From Lysobacter enzymogenes (GTDB lineage: Bacteria > Pseudomonadota > Gammaproteobacteria > Xanthomonadales > Xanthomonadaceae): a DNA stretch of 64,000 bases. The notes beneath the pieces were generated by a model. That model had not been told where the DNA came from. It ran no database searches and saw nothing but the letters and a program-made list of their open reading frames with translations. Where the stretch lies: assembly GCF_900106525.1 (NCBI RefSeq), contig NZ_FNOG01000003.1, forward strand, positions 661,026 to 725,025, given 5' to 3'. Of this stretch, positions 49,865 to 59,086 are shown one piece after another; the stretch's first letter is position 1; every line of letters starts with the position of its first letter. The translations under genes were made by a program, and so were the position numbers.

Positions 49865-51061
49865 TCAACCGTGCTGCACGCCCGGCAGGTTCTCGCGCAC
49901 GATCTTGTCGATCATCGCGTCGGCGTCGTGCAACTGCTTGGCGTAGGCCTGGGTGCTCAGCACCGGCTTGGCCGGCGGCGCGCTGGCCAGCACCGCGCCG
50001 TTCTGGTCGCGGATGCCGACGTCGACGTGCATGCTCAGGCCCAGGCGCAGCGGGTGTTCGGCCAGTTGCTTGGGATCGACCTCGATGCGCACCGGCACGC
50101 GCTGGATGATCTTGATCCAGTTGCCGCTGGCGTTCTGCGCCGGCAGCAGCGAGAACGCGCTGCCGGTGCCCAGGCCGAGGCTGACGACCTTGCCCTCATA
50201 ACGCACCTTGGAGCCGTACAGGTCCGAGTGCAGGTCGACCGGCTGGCCGATGCGCATGTTGGCCAGCTGGGTCTCCTTGAAGTTGGCTTCCACCCACACT
50301 TCGCTGAGCGGGATGATCGTCATCAGCGCGGTGCCCGGCGCGACGCGCTGGCCGAGCTGCACATTGCGCTTGCCGACGAAGCCGCTGACCGGCGCGACGA
50401 TGGCCGAGCGCTGCAGGTTCAGATACGCCTGACGCAGCTGCGCGGCGGCGGAGGCGACCTGCGGCTGGCGCGCGATCGTGGTCGCGTCGACCAGGGCGCG
50501 GTTGCGCGCCAGGGTGCCGCGCGAGGACGACAGCGACGCTTCGGCCGAGGCCAGTTCGTCGCGCGCGTGGGCCAGCTCTTCGGCCGAGACCGCGCCGCCG
50601 GCGACCAGCCCTTCGCGCCGCTTGACGTCGGCGCGGGCCTTCTGCACCGCGACTTCGCGCGCCGACAGATCGGCCTGGCCGGCATCGACCGCGCTGTACA
50701 GGCCGCGCACCTGGCGCACGGTGTTGGCGAGGTTGGCCACCGACTGGTCGTAGGCGACCTGGGCGTCGTTCGGGTCGAGCTGCACCAGCACCTGGCCGGC
50801 CGTCACCTTCATGCCGTCGTCGGCGCCGATGCTGACCACGGTGCCCTGCACCTGCGGGGTGATGTTGACGACGTTGCCCTGCACGTAGGCATCGTCGGTG
50901 TCCTGATGCCAGCGCAGCACCAGCAGGTAGTAAGCCGTCCACGCGATCGCGGCGACCACGACCACGGTGAGCAGGATCAGCAGCGCCTTGCGGCGCTTGC
51001 CGTTCTTCGGCGGCGCGGCCGGCGCCGCCGCGGCGGCGTTGGGATTGACTTCGGTGGTCAT
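49865..51061 (-). CDS. emrA: HlyD-family periplasmic adaptor (EmrA-like)
   Basis: A 398-residue membrane fusion protein: an Ala/Pro cytoplasmic N-terminus, one membrane helix (ALLILLTVVVVAAIAWTAYY), a lipoyl half ADDGMKVTAGQVLVQLDPND, a long coiled-coil hairpin (about residues 105-215), the second lipoyl half and a beta-barrel (SGFVGKRNVQLGQRVAPGTA). It bridges EmrB to the outer-membrane channel. Its ATG overlaps the stop of the upstream outer-membrane factor gene (bases 51058-51061). Length and layout are normal for EmrA. Confidence 0.94.
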   Translation of the reverse strand: MTTEVNPNAAAAAPAAPPKNGKRRKALLILLTVVVVAAIAWTAYYLLVLRWHQDTDDAYVQGNVVNITPQVQGTVVSIGADDGMKVTAGQVLVQLDPNDAQVAYDQSVANLANTVRQVRGLYSAVDAGQADLSAREVAVQKARADVKRREGLVAGGAVSAEELAHARDELASAEASLSSSRGTLARNRALVDATTIARQPQVASAAAQLRQAYLNLQRSAIVAPVSGFVGKRNVQLGQRVAPGTALMTIIPLSEVWVEANFKETQLANMRIGQPVDLHSDLYGSKVRYEGKVVSLGLGTGSAFSLLPAQNASGNWIKIIQRVPVRIEVDPKQLAEHPLRLGLSMHVDVGIRDQNGAVLASAPPAKPVLSTQAYAKQLHDADAMIDKIVRENLPGVQHG

Positions 51062-52578
51062 GGCGTGGGGGCCTTGGCGATGGCGTTGTTATCGGAAGAA
51101 GCGTTGGGGACGGTGGCGGCGACCGGGTCGGGCGGGCTCAGCTGCAAGCCGCCGCCGAGCGCGCGGTCCAGATCGATGCGCGCGGCCAGGCGCTGCGCGC
51201 GCAGCGTGGTCAGTTGCTGGTCGAGCTGCAGCAGCGGGCGCTGCGCGGTCAGCACGTCGATCTGGGTGCCCAGGCCGGCGCGGTAGCGGGTGGTGGCGAT
51301 CTGCCAGGCCTGCTGCGCGGCGTCGCGCGCCTGCTGCGCCGAGACCAACTGGCCGTCGAGCGAGCGCGAGGACTGCACCGCATCGGCGACTTCGCGCAGC
51401 GCGCCGATCAGGCTCTGGTTGTAGTTGGCCACGGCCAGGTCGTAGTCGGCGTCGCTGCCGGCCAGTTCGTTGCGCAGCCGGCCGCCGTCGAAGATCGGCA
51501 TGCTGATCGCCGGGCCGCCCTGGTACAGGCGCGCCTGGCTGGTGAACAGGTCCGACAGGTGCGCGGTGGCCAGGCCGACGATCGCGCTGAGGTTCACGGT
51601 CGGATAGAAATCGGCCTTGGACGCCTTGATCCCGTGCGAGGACGCTTCCACGCGCCAGCGCGCCGCGACCACGTCGGGACGGTGGCCGAGCAACTCGCTC
51701 GGCAGCACATCGGGCACGCCGGCGGCGTTGCCGGCCAGCAGGGTCGGGCGGGCGATCTGCAGGCCGCGGTCCGGGCCCTTGCCCAGCAGCGCGGCGAGCG
51801 CGTTGCGCGCGGCGTCGATCTGCTGCTGCGCGGCCTGGATCTGCTGGTCGGCGCTGGCGCTGGCGCTCTGCGCGTTGCGGATCTGCAACTGGTTGTCGAG
51901 GCCGGCCTTGACCCGTTGTTGGCCCAGGCCCAGCAGCTTGTCCGAACGCAGCTTCTCGGCCTTGGCCACGTCCTGCGCTTCGAACGCCTGGGCCAGCGAG
52001 ACGTAGCTGCGTGCGATGTTGGACGACAGCGTCAGGCGCGCGGCCTGGGCTTCGACTTCGGCCGCGCGCGACTGGCCCAGCGCGGCCTGCCAGCGCGCGC
52101 GCTTGCCGCCCCACAGGTCGGGCGAGTATTTGAAGCTCAGCATCAGCACGTCGGCGCCGAGGTACTTGCCGCCGATGGGCTCCGGCGCCAGGGTCTCGGG
52201 CAGGTGCGCGCCGGAGTACTGCGCGCTGGCGCCGAGGGTGGGCTTGCGCGCCGCGTCGGCGAGGCCGGCCTGGGCCACCGCCTGGCGCACGCGCGCGTCG
52301 GCCGCGTCCAGGCTCGGCGAACCGGCCAGGGCTTCGGCGATCAGGCTGTCGAGCTGGGCGTCGCCGAACGCGGTCCACCAGTCGCGCTGCGGGAACTGCG
52401 CGGGCGAGAGGTCGGCGGCGGCGAGGCTGCGCTTGGCTTCAAGGCTGTCGGCGTCGAGCGCGCGGCCCGACGGCTCCAGGCCGCGGGTGCTGGCGCAGCC
52501 GGCGAGGATCAACGCCGCGGCCAGCGGCGCGAGCACGTATTGCAGCCCGCGGCGCGGGCGAGTGTCGTTGACGGACAT
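51058..52578 (-). CDS. NodT-family outer-membrane efflux lipoprotein
   Basis: A 506-residue TolC-like channel subunit of the RND/MFS outer-membrane factor type. The signal ends in lipobox ILAGC, giving a lipid-anchored N-terminus. Two outer-membrane-efflux repeats follow (DWWTAFGDAQLDSLIAEALA; FYPTVNLSAIVGLATAHLSD), with QARLYQGGPAISMPIFDGGR, typical of NodT/OprM relatives. The C-terminal tail from about residue 480 is short and polar. It lies 3 bases after marR and overlaps emrA, so the three are cotranscribed. Confidence 0.93.
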   Translation of the reverse strand: MSVNDTRPRRGLQYVLAPLAAALILAGCASTRGLEPSGRALDADSLEAKRSLAAADLSPAQFPQRDWWTAFGDAQLDSLIAEALAGSPSLDAADARVRQAVAQAGLADAARKPTLGASAQYSGAHLPETLAPEPIGGKYLGADVLMLSFKYSPDLWGGKRARWQAALGQSRAAEVEAQAARLTLSSNIARSYVSLAQAFEAQDVAKAEKLRSDKLLGLGQQRVKAGLDNQLQIRNAQSASASADQQIQAAQQQIDAARNALAALLGKGPDRGLQIARPTLLAGNAAGVPDVLPSELLGHRPDVVAARWRVEASSHGIKASKADFYPTVNLSAIVGLATAHLSDLFTSQARLYQGGPAISMPIFDGGRLRNELAGSDADYDLAVANYNQSLIGALREVADAVQSSRSLDGQLVSAQQARDAAQQAWQIATTRYRAGLGTQIDVLTAQRPLLQLDQQLTTLRAQRLAARIDLDRALGGGLQLSPPDPVAATVPNASSDNNAIAKAPTP

Positions 52579-52581
52579 GGC

Positions 52582-53040
52582 TCAGGAACCGGAGAGGGAA
52601 AGGTTGTCGCGGACCTGTTCGAGCAAGCGGTACAGCTGTTCGCGGTCGGCATCGCTGAGGCCGGACATCGCGCGCTCGCGCACGCGCCGGCCGCACTGGT
52701 CGATGTCGGCCCAGATCGCGGCGCCGGCTTCGGTCAGGTGGATGTTCAGCGCCCGGCGGTCGTCCGGATCGGCGACGCGCGCGACCAGGCCGCGGCTTTC
52801 GAGCTTGTCGAGCAGGCGGGTCATGGCGCCCGGATTGAGCTGGGCCGCTCGCGCCAGTTCGGTGACCCCGGCGGTGCCGATGGCCAACTCCTTGAGAGTG
52901 ATGAACTGGCTGAAGGTCAGATCGTGGCCTGCCTGGGCCAGCTCGCGCTCCATCTGCGCCCACATCGCGTCGCGCACTTGGCGGAACAGCAGGCCGAGGT
53001 TGGAGGTGGAGCAGGGCTGGGTGGGGGTCGGGGTCGTCAT
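52582..53040 (-). CDS. MarR-family transcriptional regulator of the efflux operon
   Basis: A 152-residue winged-helix regulator. The recognition region is GTAGVTELARAAQLNPGAMT followed by RLLDKLESRGLVARV, and the wing is DPDDRRALNIHLTEAG, all typical of MarR. It probably represses its own operon and releases DNA on binding a phenolic or drug-like ligand. It is the first gene of marR-OMF-emrA-emrB. The start at 53040 gives MTTPTPTQPCSTSNLGLLFR; a longer reading to 53067 lies too close to the operator. A single Cys near the N-terminus (and another at DQCGRR) could permit redox sensing, but this is speculative. Confidence 0.92.
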   Translation of the reverse strand: MTTPTPTQPCSTSNLGLLFRQVRDAMWAQMERELAQAGHDLTFSQFITLKELAIGTAGVTELARAAQLNPGAMTRLLDKLESRGLVARVADPDDRRALNIHLTEAGAAIWADIDQCGRRVRERAMSGLSDADREQLYRLLEQVRDNLSLSGS

Positions 53041-53358
53041 GGCGCGGCATGGTGCTCGCCCGCGCAATAGTTGTCAATGCAAATATTGAGCTGACAATAG
53101 CCCCGTTCAGCAAGTGCCGACCGGCCGTGCTTAAATCGGTTCGTCCCGCTGCGAATCAGTAAATAATTGATCGGAAATAGTATTTTCCCGGCGCGCGAAG
53201 CTGTGACGTCGGCGGTCGAATACTCACCGCAACGTCGCCGGGACGATTTGTTGCGCCGCAACACGCCAAAGACGATCAAGTCGGCGACGAACGGCGCCGG
53301 CGCGCAGGGCCGACGGAGGCGGTCGAACGGGTCGGCGCAGGCGCCCGGCCGGCCGTAA
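53041..53358. promoter_or_regulatory. AT-rich upstream region of the efflux operon with operator candidates
   Basis: A gene-free, AT-rich stretch between marR and the CPBP gene. It carries the symmetric operator at 53071-53097 and a near-palindrome GGAAATAGTATTTTCC at 53174-53189. Its last ~170 bases return to normal GC and show no features. Confidence 0.6.
53071..53097. promoter_or_regulatory. Nested palindromic operator for MarR
   Basis: TTGTCA at 53071-53076 and TGACAA at 53092-53097 are inverted and placed symmetrically around an inner CAA-ATA-TTG palindrome, giving 6-3-3-3-3-3-6 spacing. It lies 31 bases before the marR start on the minus strand, where TTGTCA could also serve as -35. 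This is the expected position for an autoregulatory MarR site. Confidence 0.7.
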
Positions 53359-54021
53359 TCAGCGCGCGAACAGCGCCAGCGCGTCGAGCGCGATATGCGC
53401 CACCACCAGCGGCCACAACCGGCCGGTGACCGAGTACAGCCAGGCGAAGGCCAAGCCCATCGGCACCATCACCGCGCCGGCCTCGCCTTGGTAGAGGTGG
53501 TAGCTGGCGCGGATCGCGGTGCTCAGGTGGATCGCGGTCCACATCGACGGCCGCTCGCGCAGCGCCGAGACCAGATAGCCGCAGACCAGGGCTTCCTCGA
53601 AGAATCCGTTCACCGCCGAGGCGGCGAACATCAGCCGCCAGTCCAGGTCCGGCGCGACCCGCACCGAGTCGTCGGCATCGGCCGGCAGCAGGCCGGTGAG
53701 CGCGGCCGCGGCATGAAACACCCAGAACCCGACCAGGGTCGCCGCGGCCAGCCCGAGCCCGTGCGGCAGGTCGCGCCAGCGCGGCGCCGGCCCGAGCCGC
53801 GCCCAGGTCCAGCCGCGCAGGTACAAGAAGGCGCCGATGATCGCCAGCGTCGCCAGTTGCGTGCCCATCAGCCCGCTCAGGCTGGCGTTGTCGAACACCG
53901 CCGTCAGCGGCTGCGGCGACAGCGCCATGCTCAGGCTCTGCCAGATCGACGCGCCGAACGCCAGCGTCAGCACACCGACGAATTCGCTGCGCTGCGACAG
54001 CGACTTGATCCAGTTCACCAT
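53359..54021 (-). CDS. CPBP-family (CAAX protease-like) membrane protein
   Basis: A 220-residue polytopic membrane protein, about six helices. The CPBP motifs are: motif 1 in NGFFEEALVCGYLVSAL, where the usual EExxxR has Cys in place of Arg; motif 2 in RASYHLYQG; motif 3 in VVAHIALDALAL. The two glutamates and both histidines expected for the glutamate-type intramembrane protease are therefore present. Its role is unknown; members act in CAAX processing, bacteriocin immunity or membrane maturation. It lies 28 bases after the CcsA/YpjD-like gene on the same strand and may be cotranscribed with it. Confidence 0.85.
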   Translation of the reverse strand: MVNWIKSLSQRSEFVGVLTLAFGASIWQSLSMALSPQPLTAVFDNASLSGLMGTQLATLAIIGAFLYLRGWTWARLGPAPRWRDLPHGLGLAAATLVGFWVFHAAAALTGLLPADADDSVRVAPDLDWRLMFAASAVNGFFEEALVCGYLVSALRERPSMWTAIHLSTAIRASYHLYQGEAGAVMVPMGLAFAWLYSVTGRLWPLVVAHIALDALALFAR

Positions 54022-54049
54022 CGTGCGTTCCCTGCGCCGGCCGCGCCGG

Positions 54050-54841
54050 TCAAACCCGCCGCAACACCAGTTCCAGCACGAACTTGCTGCCGAAGAACGC
54101 CAGCACCAGCAGCGCCATCGCCGCCAGGGTCCAGCGCACCGCGACCACGCCGCGCCAGCCGTAACGCCAGCGCCCCAGCAGCAGGCCGCCGAAGGCCAGC
54201 CACGACAGCACGCTGAGCACGGTCTTGTGCACCAGGTGCTGGGCCAGCAGGTTCTCCACGAACAGCACGCCGGTCAGCAAGGTCGCGGTCAGCAGGATGA
54301 AGCCGACCGCGATGGTGCGGAACAGCAGGCTTTCCAGCTCCACCAGCGGCGGCAGCGCGCGCAGCCAGCCGTGGAACTCGCGCCGGCGCAGGGCGCGTTC
54401 CTGCAGCCACAGCATCATCGCGAACAGCGCCGCCACCGCCAGGGTGGCGTAGGCCAGCAGCGCCATCCACGCGTGCAACTGCAGGCGCCAGTCCAGCGGC
54501 TCGGGATGCTGGACGTGGCCGTAGAGCTGATAGGCCAGCAGCATAAGCGCCGACAGCGGGAACACCACCACGCCCAGCGCGGCCATGCGTCCGGCCGCGC
54601 CGACGATCGCGGTCAGCACCGACATGCCCAGCCCCACCAGCGACAGCGCGGCGAAGAAATGCAGGTCGGCGCCGCCGGCGACGCGCCAGGCCAGCAGGTG
54701 GGCCAGCCCGTGCAGCAGCACCGCGAAGTTGGCCGGCAACAGCCAGCCGCGCGCGCCGCGGCCGCCGTCGCGGCGCACCGCCGAGACCAGCAGGCCGGTG
54801 GCGCTCAGGTACAAGGCGATGGCGATGAGAACGATTGTCAT
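54050..54841 (-). CDS. CcsA/YpjD-like inner-membrane protein
   Basis: A 263-residue membrane protein with about eight helices, related to cytochrome c assembly proteins (CcsA/ResC/CcmC fold). Conserved-looking histidines are in PANFAVLLHGLAHLLAW, LDWRLQLHAWMALLAYATL and LLAQHLVHKTVLSVLSWLAF, which could bind haem. The gene is divergent from ffh, the same arrangement as ypjD-ffh in E. coli, which supports the assignment. The exact role of the family is not settled. The start ATG at 54841 gives a leader-free N-terminus beginning MTIVLIAIALYLSATGLLV. Confidence 0.85.
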   Translation of the reverse strand: MTIVLIAIALYLSATGLLVSAVRRDGGRGARGWLLPANFAVLLHGLAHLLAWRVAGGADLHFFAALSLVGLGMSVLTAIVGAAGRMAALGVVVFPLSALMLLAYQLYGHVQHPEPLDWRLQLHAWMALLAYATLAVAALFAMMLWLQERALRRREFHGWLRALPPLVELESLLFRTIAVGFILLTATLLTGVLFVENLLAQHLVHKTVLSVLSWLAFGGLLLGRWRYGWRGVVAVRWTLAAMALLVLAFFGSKFVLELVLRRV

Positions 54842-55159
54842 CGCCGCAGTGTGGCATAGCGGCGCTGCGATCCGTAGCGCCGAACGCCGCCGGTTGCGCG
54901 GCGCGACGCCGCAGCGGCGATGGCCGCCGTCGCCGCGGCCGGGCGAAAAGACTGGGCCGCAGGGCAGGGCGTGCCTGCGCGCGAGGCCCGCGCCCCACAC
55001 CCTAGTAGGTTCGCGCGACTGAGCCCGCGCCCGCGCGACCGCCAGGGCAAGACAACAGTGGGGATGGCCTATACTTCCCGCCCCTTGTAGTCCTGCCCCA
55101 TTCGGCAAGGCGCCCGGCCCCGTCCCGGCCGCGTCGGCCCCGCATTCCAGGTAAGCGCC
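54842..55159 (+). promoter_or_regulatory. Divergent region with ffh promoter
   Basis: 318 bases without a gene. TATACT at 55070-55075 is a good -10 for ffh, 85 bases before its ATG; the -35 is poor (AAGACA at 55049 with a short spacer). The rest is GC-rich, with no obvious 4.5S RNA or other RNA gene. Confidence 0.5.
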
Positions 55160-56527
55160 ATGTTCGAATCCCTGACCCAACGCCTCTCCGGCACCATCGA
55201 ACGCCTGCGCGGCCGCGGCCGCCTGACCGAAGAAAACATCCGCGAAGCCACCCGCGAGGTGCGCATCGCCTTGCTCGAGGCCGACGTCGCCCTGCCGGTG
55301 GTGCAGGCCCTGATCGAGCGCATCAAGGTGCGCGCGGTCGGCCAGGAAGTGCTCAAGTCGCTGACCCCGGGCCAGGCCCTGATCAAGGTCGTGCGCGACG
55401 AGCTGACCGCGGTGATGGGCTCGCAGGCCGCCGACCTCAACCTCAACGTGCCGGCGCCGGCGGTGATCCTGATGGCCGGCCTGCAGGGCGCGGGCAAGAC
55501 CACCACGGTCGGCAAGCTCGCCAAGCACCTCAAGGAACGGCGCAAGAAGAAGGTGATGGTGGTGTCCGCCGACATCTACCGTCCGGCCGCGATCGAGCAG
55601 CTCAAGCAGCTCGCCGAACAGGTCGACGTGCTGTTCTTCCCCTCGGCCGCTTCGCAGAAGCCCGAAGAGATCGTGCGCGCCGCCATTGCCGATGCGCGCA
55701 AGTCCTTCGTCGACGTGCTGCTGGTCGACACCGCCGGCCGCCTCGCCATCGACGAGGCGATGATGAGCGAGATCAAGGCGCTGCACGCCGCGGTCTCGCC
55801 GGTGGAAACCCTGTTCGTGGTCGACGCGATGACCGGCCAGGACGCCGCCGCCACCGCCAAGGCCTTCAGCGAAGCGCTGCCGCTGACCGGCGTGGTGCTG
55901 ACCAAGACCGACGGCGACGCCCGCGGCGGCGCCGCGCTGTCGGTGCGCTACATCACCGGCAAGCCGATCAAGTTCATCGGCGTGGGCGAGAAGCCCGACG
56001 GCCTGGACGTGTTCCACCCCGACCGCGTCGCCAGCCGCATCCTCGACATGGGCGACGTGCTGTCGCTGGTCGAGCAGGTCGAGCAGCAGGTCGACAAGGA
56101 CAAGGCGCAAAAGCTCGCCGAGAAGGTCGCCAAGGGCAAGAAGTTCGACCTCAACGACATGAAGGACCAGCTCGAGCAGATGCAGAACATGGGCGGCCTG
56201 AGCGGGCTCATGGACAAGCTGCCGGGCATGGGCCAGATCCCGGATTCGGTGAAGAGCCAGATCACCGGCAAGGAAGTGCCGCGCATGGTCGCGATCATCA
56301 ACTCGATGACCAAGAAGGAACGGCGCAACCCGGCCCTGCTCAACGGCTCGCGCCGCGCGCGCATCGCCAAGGGCGCCGGCCTGACCCCGGCCGACGTCAA
56401 CAAGCTGATGAAGCAGTACCAGCAGATGGAAAAGATGATGAGCAAGCTGTCGGGCGGCGGCATGAAGGGCCTGATGCGCGGCATGCGCGGCATGATGGGC
56501 GGCCGCGGCGGCATGCCGTTCCGCTGA
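55160..56527 (+). CDS. ffh: Signal recognition particle GTPase Ffh
   Basis: A 455-residue SRP54 homologue that, with 4.5S RNA, targets membrane proteins to FtsY. The N domain (TEENIREATREVRIALLEAD) is followed by the G domain: GLQGAGKTTTVGKLAKHL, DTAGRLAID, and TKTDGDARGGAAL. The M domain (from about residue 300) is Met-rich, ending MRGMMGGRGGMPFR. Length is normal. It heads the classical ffh-rpsP-rimM-trmD-rplS region, but a terminator and an unrelated secreted protein gene separate it from rpsP here. Confidence 0.98.
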   Translation: MFESLTQRLSGTIERLRGRGRLTEENIREATREVRIALLEADVALPVVQALIERIKVRAVGQEVLKSLTPGQALIKVVRDELTAVMGSQAADLNLNVPAPAVILMAGLQGAGKTTTVGKLAKHLKERRKKKVMVVSADIYRPAAIEQLKQLAEQVDVLFFPSAASQKPEEIVRAAIADARKSFVDVLLVDTAGRLAIDEAMMSEIKALHAAVSPVETLFVVDAMTGQDAAATAKAFSEALPLTGVVLTKTDGDARGGAALSVRYITGKPIKFIGVGEKPDGLDVFHPDRVASRILDMGDVLSLVEQVEQQVDKDKAQKLAEKVAKGKKFDLNDMKDQLEQMQNMGGLSGLMDKLPGMGQIPDSVKSQITGKEVPRMVAIINSMTKKERRNPALLNGSRRARIAKGAGLTPADVNKLMKQYQQMEKMMSKLSGGGMKGLMRGMRGMMGGRGGMPFR

Positions 56528-56553
56528 TCGCGTTCTCGCTTCGAACTCGCTCC

Positions 56554-56587
56554 ACGACGGCGGCCCACAAGGCCGCCGTCGTCGTTT
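56554..56587 (+). terminator. Terminator after ffh
   Basis: Perfect 12-bp stem ACGACGGCGGCC / GGCCGCCGTCGT with a 5-base loop, then CGTTTC, 27 bases after the ffh stop. Confidence 0.75.
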
Positions 56588-57019
56588 CAGCGCCCACGTA
56601 ATTCCGCCGACTACCTGTAGGAGCGGCGCAAGCCGCGACCGCGCCACCGCGGCCACGACGCAACCGCCGATCCCTTCGCCGCCGCAAGCGCCGCGATAAA
56701 TCCGCATTGATTCCCCGCCGCGCGCCGCCGCTATCCAGCCGCGCCGACACCCGCGTCGCGCGCACCGAGACGCCGCCGCCCACGCATCGCCGACCGACGG
56801 CCTGCCGCATTCTCTTCGCGCGAGATGCGCGCGCGGCAAACTTCTCTCCGCACCACGGCAAGCGCATCGCCCAGCACTGCATCGCGAAGTACCCATCGCA
56901 ACCAACGCAGCACGCCCGCGCCGGCTTCCGCCGCGCGCCGTCATCGCATCGCACGCATCGCAACCGCAAGGACCGGCCGCGCATCCGCGCGGCCGCACAC
57001 AGATCATGGAGATCGCGCA
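56588..57019. other. Gap between ffh and the inserted gene
   Basis: No gene recognised. It contains a single copy of repeat family 1 and, from about 56,700 to 57,000, alternating GCG/CGC sequence of reduced GC, which probably includes the promoter of the following gene. Confidence 0.5.
56615..56643. repeat. Single copy of repeat family 1
   Basis: CTGTAGGAGCGGCGCAAGCC followed by GCGACCGCG is one arm of family 1 (the CAAG variant, as at 40460-40533), without a partner arm. Confidence 0.8.
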
Positions 57020-57922
57020 ATGACCCGACTCACGACGATGGGCCGCGCCCTCGCGCTGGCCGTCGCCGGCCTCGCCGCCGCGCCCGCGGCCCTGGCCGAA
57101 ACCTCATATTCCTTCGTCAGCGAAACCGGCGACTACATCGGCCAGGGCCAGACCCGGGCCTACACCGGCAACGATTCGACCATCTCGGTCAGCGGCAACG
57201 CGCAGCAACTGCAGATGAGCGTGCGCAAGGGCAACGACTACTGGTACGCCGAACTCAGCGCGCCGCGCGGCCAGCGCCTGCAACCGGGGCGCTACTACTT
57301 CGCCGAACGTTCCGCGTTCCGCAGCGGCCGCTCGCCGGGCATCGACATCGACGGCAACGGCCGCGGCTGCAACCGCATCTGGGGTTCGGTCTACATCCAG
57401 CAGATCGAATTCGGCGCCAACGACGCGGTCACCGCGCTGGAAGCCACCGGCCTGCAGCGCTGCGAACGCGACAACGCGCCCTTGCTTACCGCCACGTTGC
57501 GCTACAACGCGCAGCCGCTGTCGCTGTCGTTGAACAGCGACGTCGGCGACTACGTCGGCCAGGGCGTGCGCAAGGACTACGCCGGCGACACCAGCACCTT
57601 CGCCGTGTCCGGCAACGACGGCTACCTGATCTACAACGCCTCGGGCCAGCGCGATTCGTGGTCGGCGATCCTGCGCCCGCCGACCGGGCAGACTCTGCGC
57701 CCGGGCACCTATCCGATCAGCCGCTTCGGCGACGCCAACAGCTTCGGCTTCGATTTCTCCGGCAACGGCCGCGGCTGCAACCGGGTCTCGGGCACGGTGA
57801 CGATCCAGGCGGTGGACGTGGATCCGGCCACGCGTTTGGTCACCGGCCTGGCGGCCGATTTCGAGCAGCACTGCGAAGCCGGCGCGACCGCGCTGCGCGG
57901 CAGCATCCGCTACCGGCGCTGA
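57020..57922 (+). CDS. Secreted protein with two tandem ~130-residue repeats
   Basis: A 300-residue exported protein with signal peptide ending AALAET. The mature part is two homologous halves: [20 protein letters not shown] ... [17 protein letters not shown] ... [20 protein letters not shown], and [20 protein letters not shown] ... [13 protein letters not shown] ... [20 protein letters not shown]. Each half has two cysteines (CNR and RCE/HCE), likely one disulfide each, and a beta-rich pattern. I know no named family. GGAG lies eight bases before the ATG. It interrupts the conserved ffh-rpsP order and is bounded by a terminator and the rpsP promoter, so it is an independent unit. Confidence 0.78.
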   Translation: MTRLTTMGRALALAVAGLAAAPAALAETSYSFVSETGDYIGQGQTRAYTGNDSTISVSGNAQQLQMSVRKGNDYWYAELSAPRGQRLQPGRYYFAERSAFRSGRSPGIDIDGNGRGCNRIWGSVYIQQIEFGANDAVTALEATGLQRCERDNAPLLTATLRYNAQPLSLSLNSDVGDYVGQGVRKDYAGDTSTFAVSGNDGYLIYNASGQRDSWSAILRPPTGQTLRPGTYPISRFGDANSFGFDFSGNGRGCNRVSGTVTIQAVDVDPATRLVTGLAADFEQHCEAGATALRGSIRYRR

Positions 57923-58188
57923 GGCGCGCCGCAGGCGAGGCAGACGCCGCGGCCGGCGTCGGGGGCGATCCGGCCGCGGCCGGGCGGTGCCGGGACGGCG
58001 CCGCCCGTGCCGCCGACCGCAGCAGGCGGACGGCGCAAACAGGGCAGGGCAGGGAAGCCCGACGATGCGGGCCGGAACCGGGCGATCGACCGCCCGGGGA
58101 CGGCCCGGATCGGCTTTGCGAGGGCTTGCGGGCGGGGGCCAGGAGGGCCGAAACGGCCGCGGCGCAGCGCCGCGCCCACAGGGGCGGG
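57923..58188. other. Gap upstream of the rpsP promoter
   Basis: About 265 bases of GC-rich sequence with no gene seen. With the adjoining promoter and leader it makes a 347-base gap between the repeat protein and rpsP. Confidence 0.45.
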
Positions 58189-58217
58189 TTGGCCTGGCTG
58201 GCTCGATGGGCTAGAAT
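58189..58217 (+). promoter_or_regulatory. Promoter of rpsP-rimM-trmD
   Basis: TTGGCC at 58189-58194, a 17-base spacer and TAGAAT at 58212-58217, 53 bases before rpsP. The TAGAAT word and spacing match the rplU promoter (13232-13260). Confidence 0.68.
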
Positions 58218-58269
58218 CGGCGGCTTACCCCGTCATTCCGACGGCTGGGCAACACAGGAAAACGACCCC

Positions 58270-58527
58270 ATGGTCAAGATTCGACTGACCCGCGGCGGCG
58301 CCAAGAAGCGTCCGTTCTACCACATCATCGTCACCGACAGCCGCAGCGCCCGCGACGGCCGCAACATCGAGCGCGTCGGTTTCTACAACCCGGTCGCCGC
58401 CGGCAACGAAAAGCGCGTCGAGCTCGACCTCGATCGCGTCAAGCATTGGGTCGCCAACGGCGCCCAGCTGACCGACAAGGTCGCCGACCTGTACAAGCAG
58501 GCCGTCAAGGCCGCTCCGGCCGCCTGA
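58270..58527 (+). CDS. rpsP: 30S ribosomal protein S16
   Basis: An 85-residue S16. [20 protein letters not shown] and [14 protein letters not shown] are diagnostic. AGGAAA precedes the ATG. It opens the rpsP-rimM-trmD unit, with 43 bases to rimM. Confidence 0.98.
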   Translation: MVKIRLTRGGAKKRPFYHIIVTDSRSARDGRNIERVGFYNPVAAGNEKRVELDLDRVKHWVANGAQLTDKVADLYKQAVKAAPAA

Positions 58528-58570
58528 GCCGGCGGGCCGCGCGCCCCGCGCGCGGCCCTCTTTCACGCAT

Positions 58571-59086
58571 ATGAGCGAATCCTCGCGCCGCATCCTGTTG
58601 GGCAGGGTGCTTGGCGCGTTCGGCATTCGCGGCGAAGCCAAGCTCGAGTCCTGGACCGAGCCGCGCGCCGCGATCTTCCGCTACCAGCCCTGGATCGTGC
58701 GCGATCCGCAGGGGCGCGAGCGCGAACTGTCGGGCGTGCGCGGCCGCGAAAGCGGCAAGTACCTGATCGCCAACCTGCCGGGCGTGACCGACCGCGAGGC
58801 GGTCGAAGCGCTGCACGGCACCGAAATCTATGTCCCGCGTTCGGCCCTGCCGCCGCCGCGCGAGGGCGAGTTCTATTGGGTCGACCTGGAAGGCCTGGAC
58901 GTGGTCACCACGCAAGGCGTCGCCCTGGGCAAGGTCTCGCACCTGTTCGCGACCGGCGCCAACGACGTGCTGGTGGCGCGCGACGACGAGCGCGAGCGCA
59001 TGATCCCGTTCGTGATCCCGCAGTACGTGCTGTCGGTGGATTTCGAAGCCCGACGGGTGACCGTCGATTGGGATCCCGATTTCTAG
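58571..59086 (+). CDS. rimM: Ribosome maturation factor RimM
   Basis: A 171-residue RimM that binds S19 and helps 30S head assembly. The N-terminal RimM domain has [20 protein letters not shown]; the C-terminal PRC-barrel part has [13 protein letters not shown] and [19 protein letters not shown]. Length is normal. The stop codon TAG is also the first triplet of a long hairpin that reaches the trmD start. Confidence 0.97.
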   Translation: MSESSRRILLGRVLGAFGIRGEAKLESWTEPRAAIFRYQPWIVRDPQGRERELSGVRGRESGKYLIANLPGVTDREAVEALHGTEIYVPRSALPPPREGEFYWVDLEGLDVVTTQGVALGKVSHLFATGANDVLVARDDERERMIPFVIPQYVLSVDFEARRVTVDWDPDF

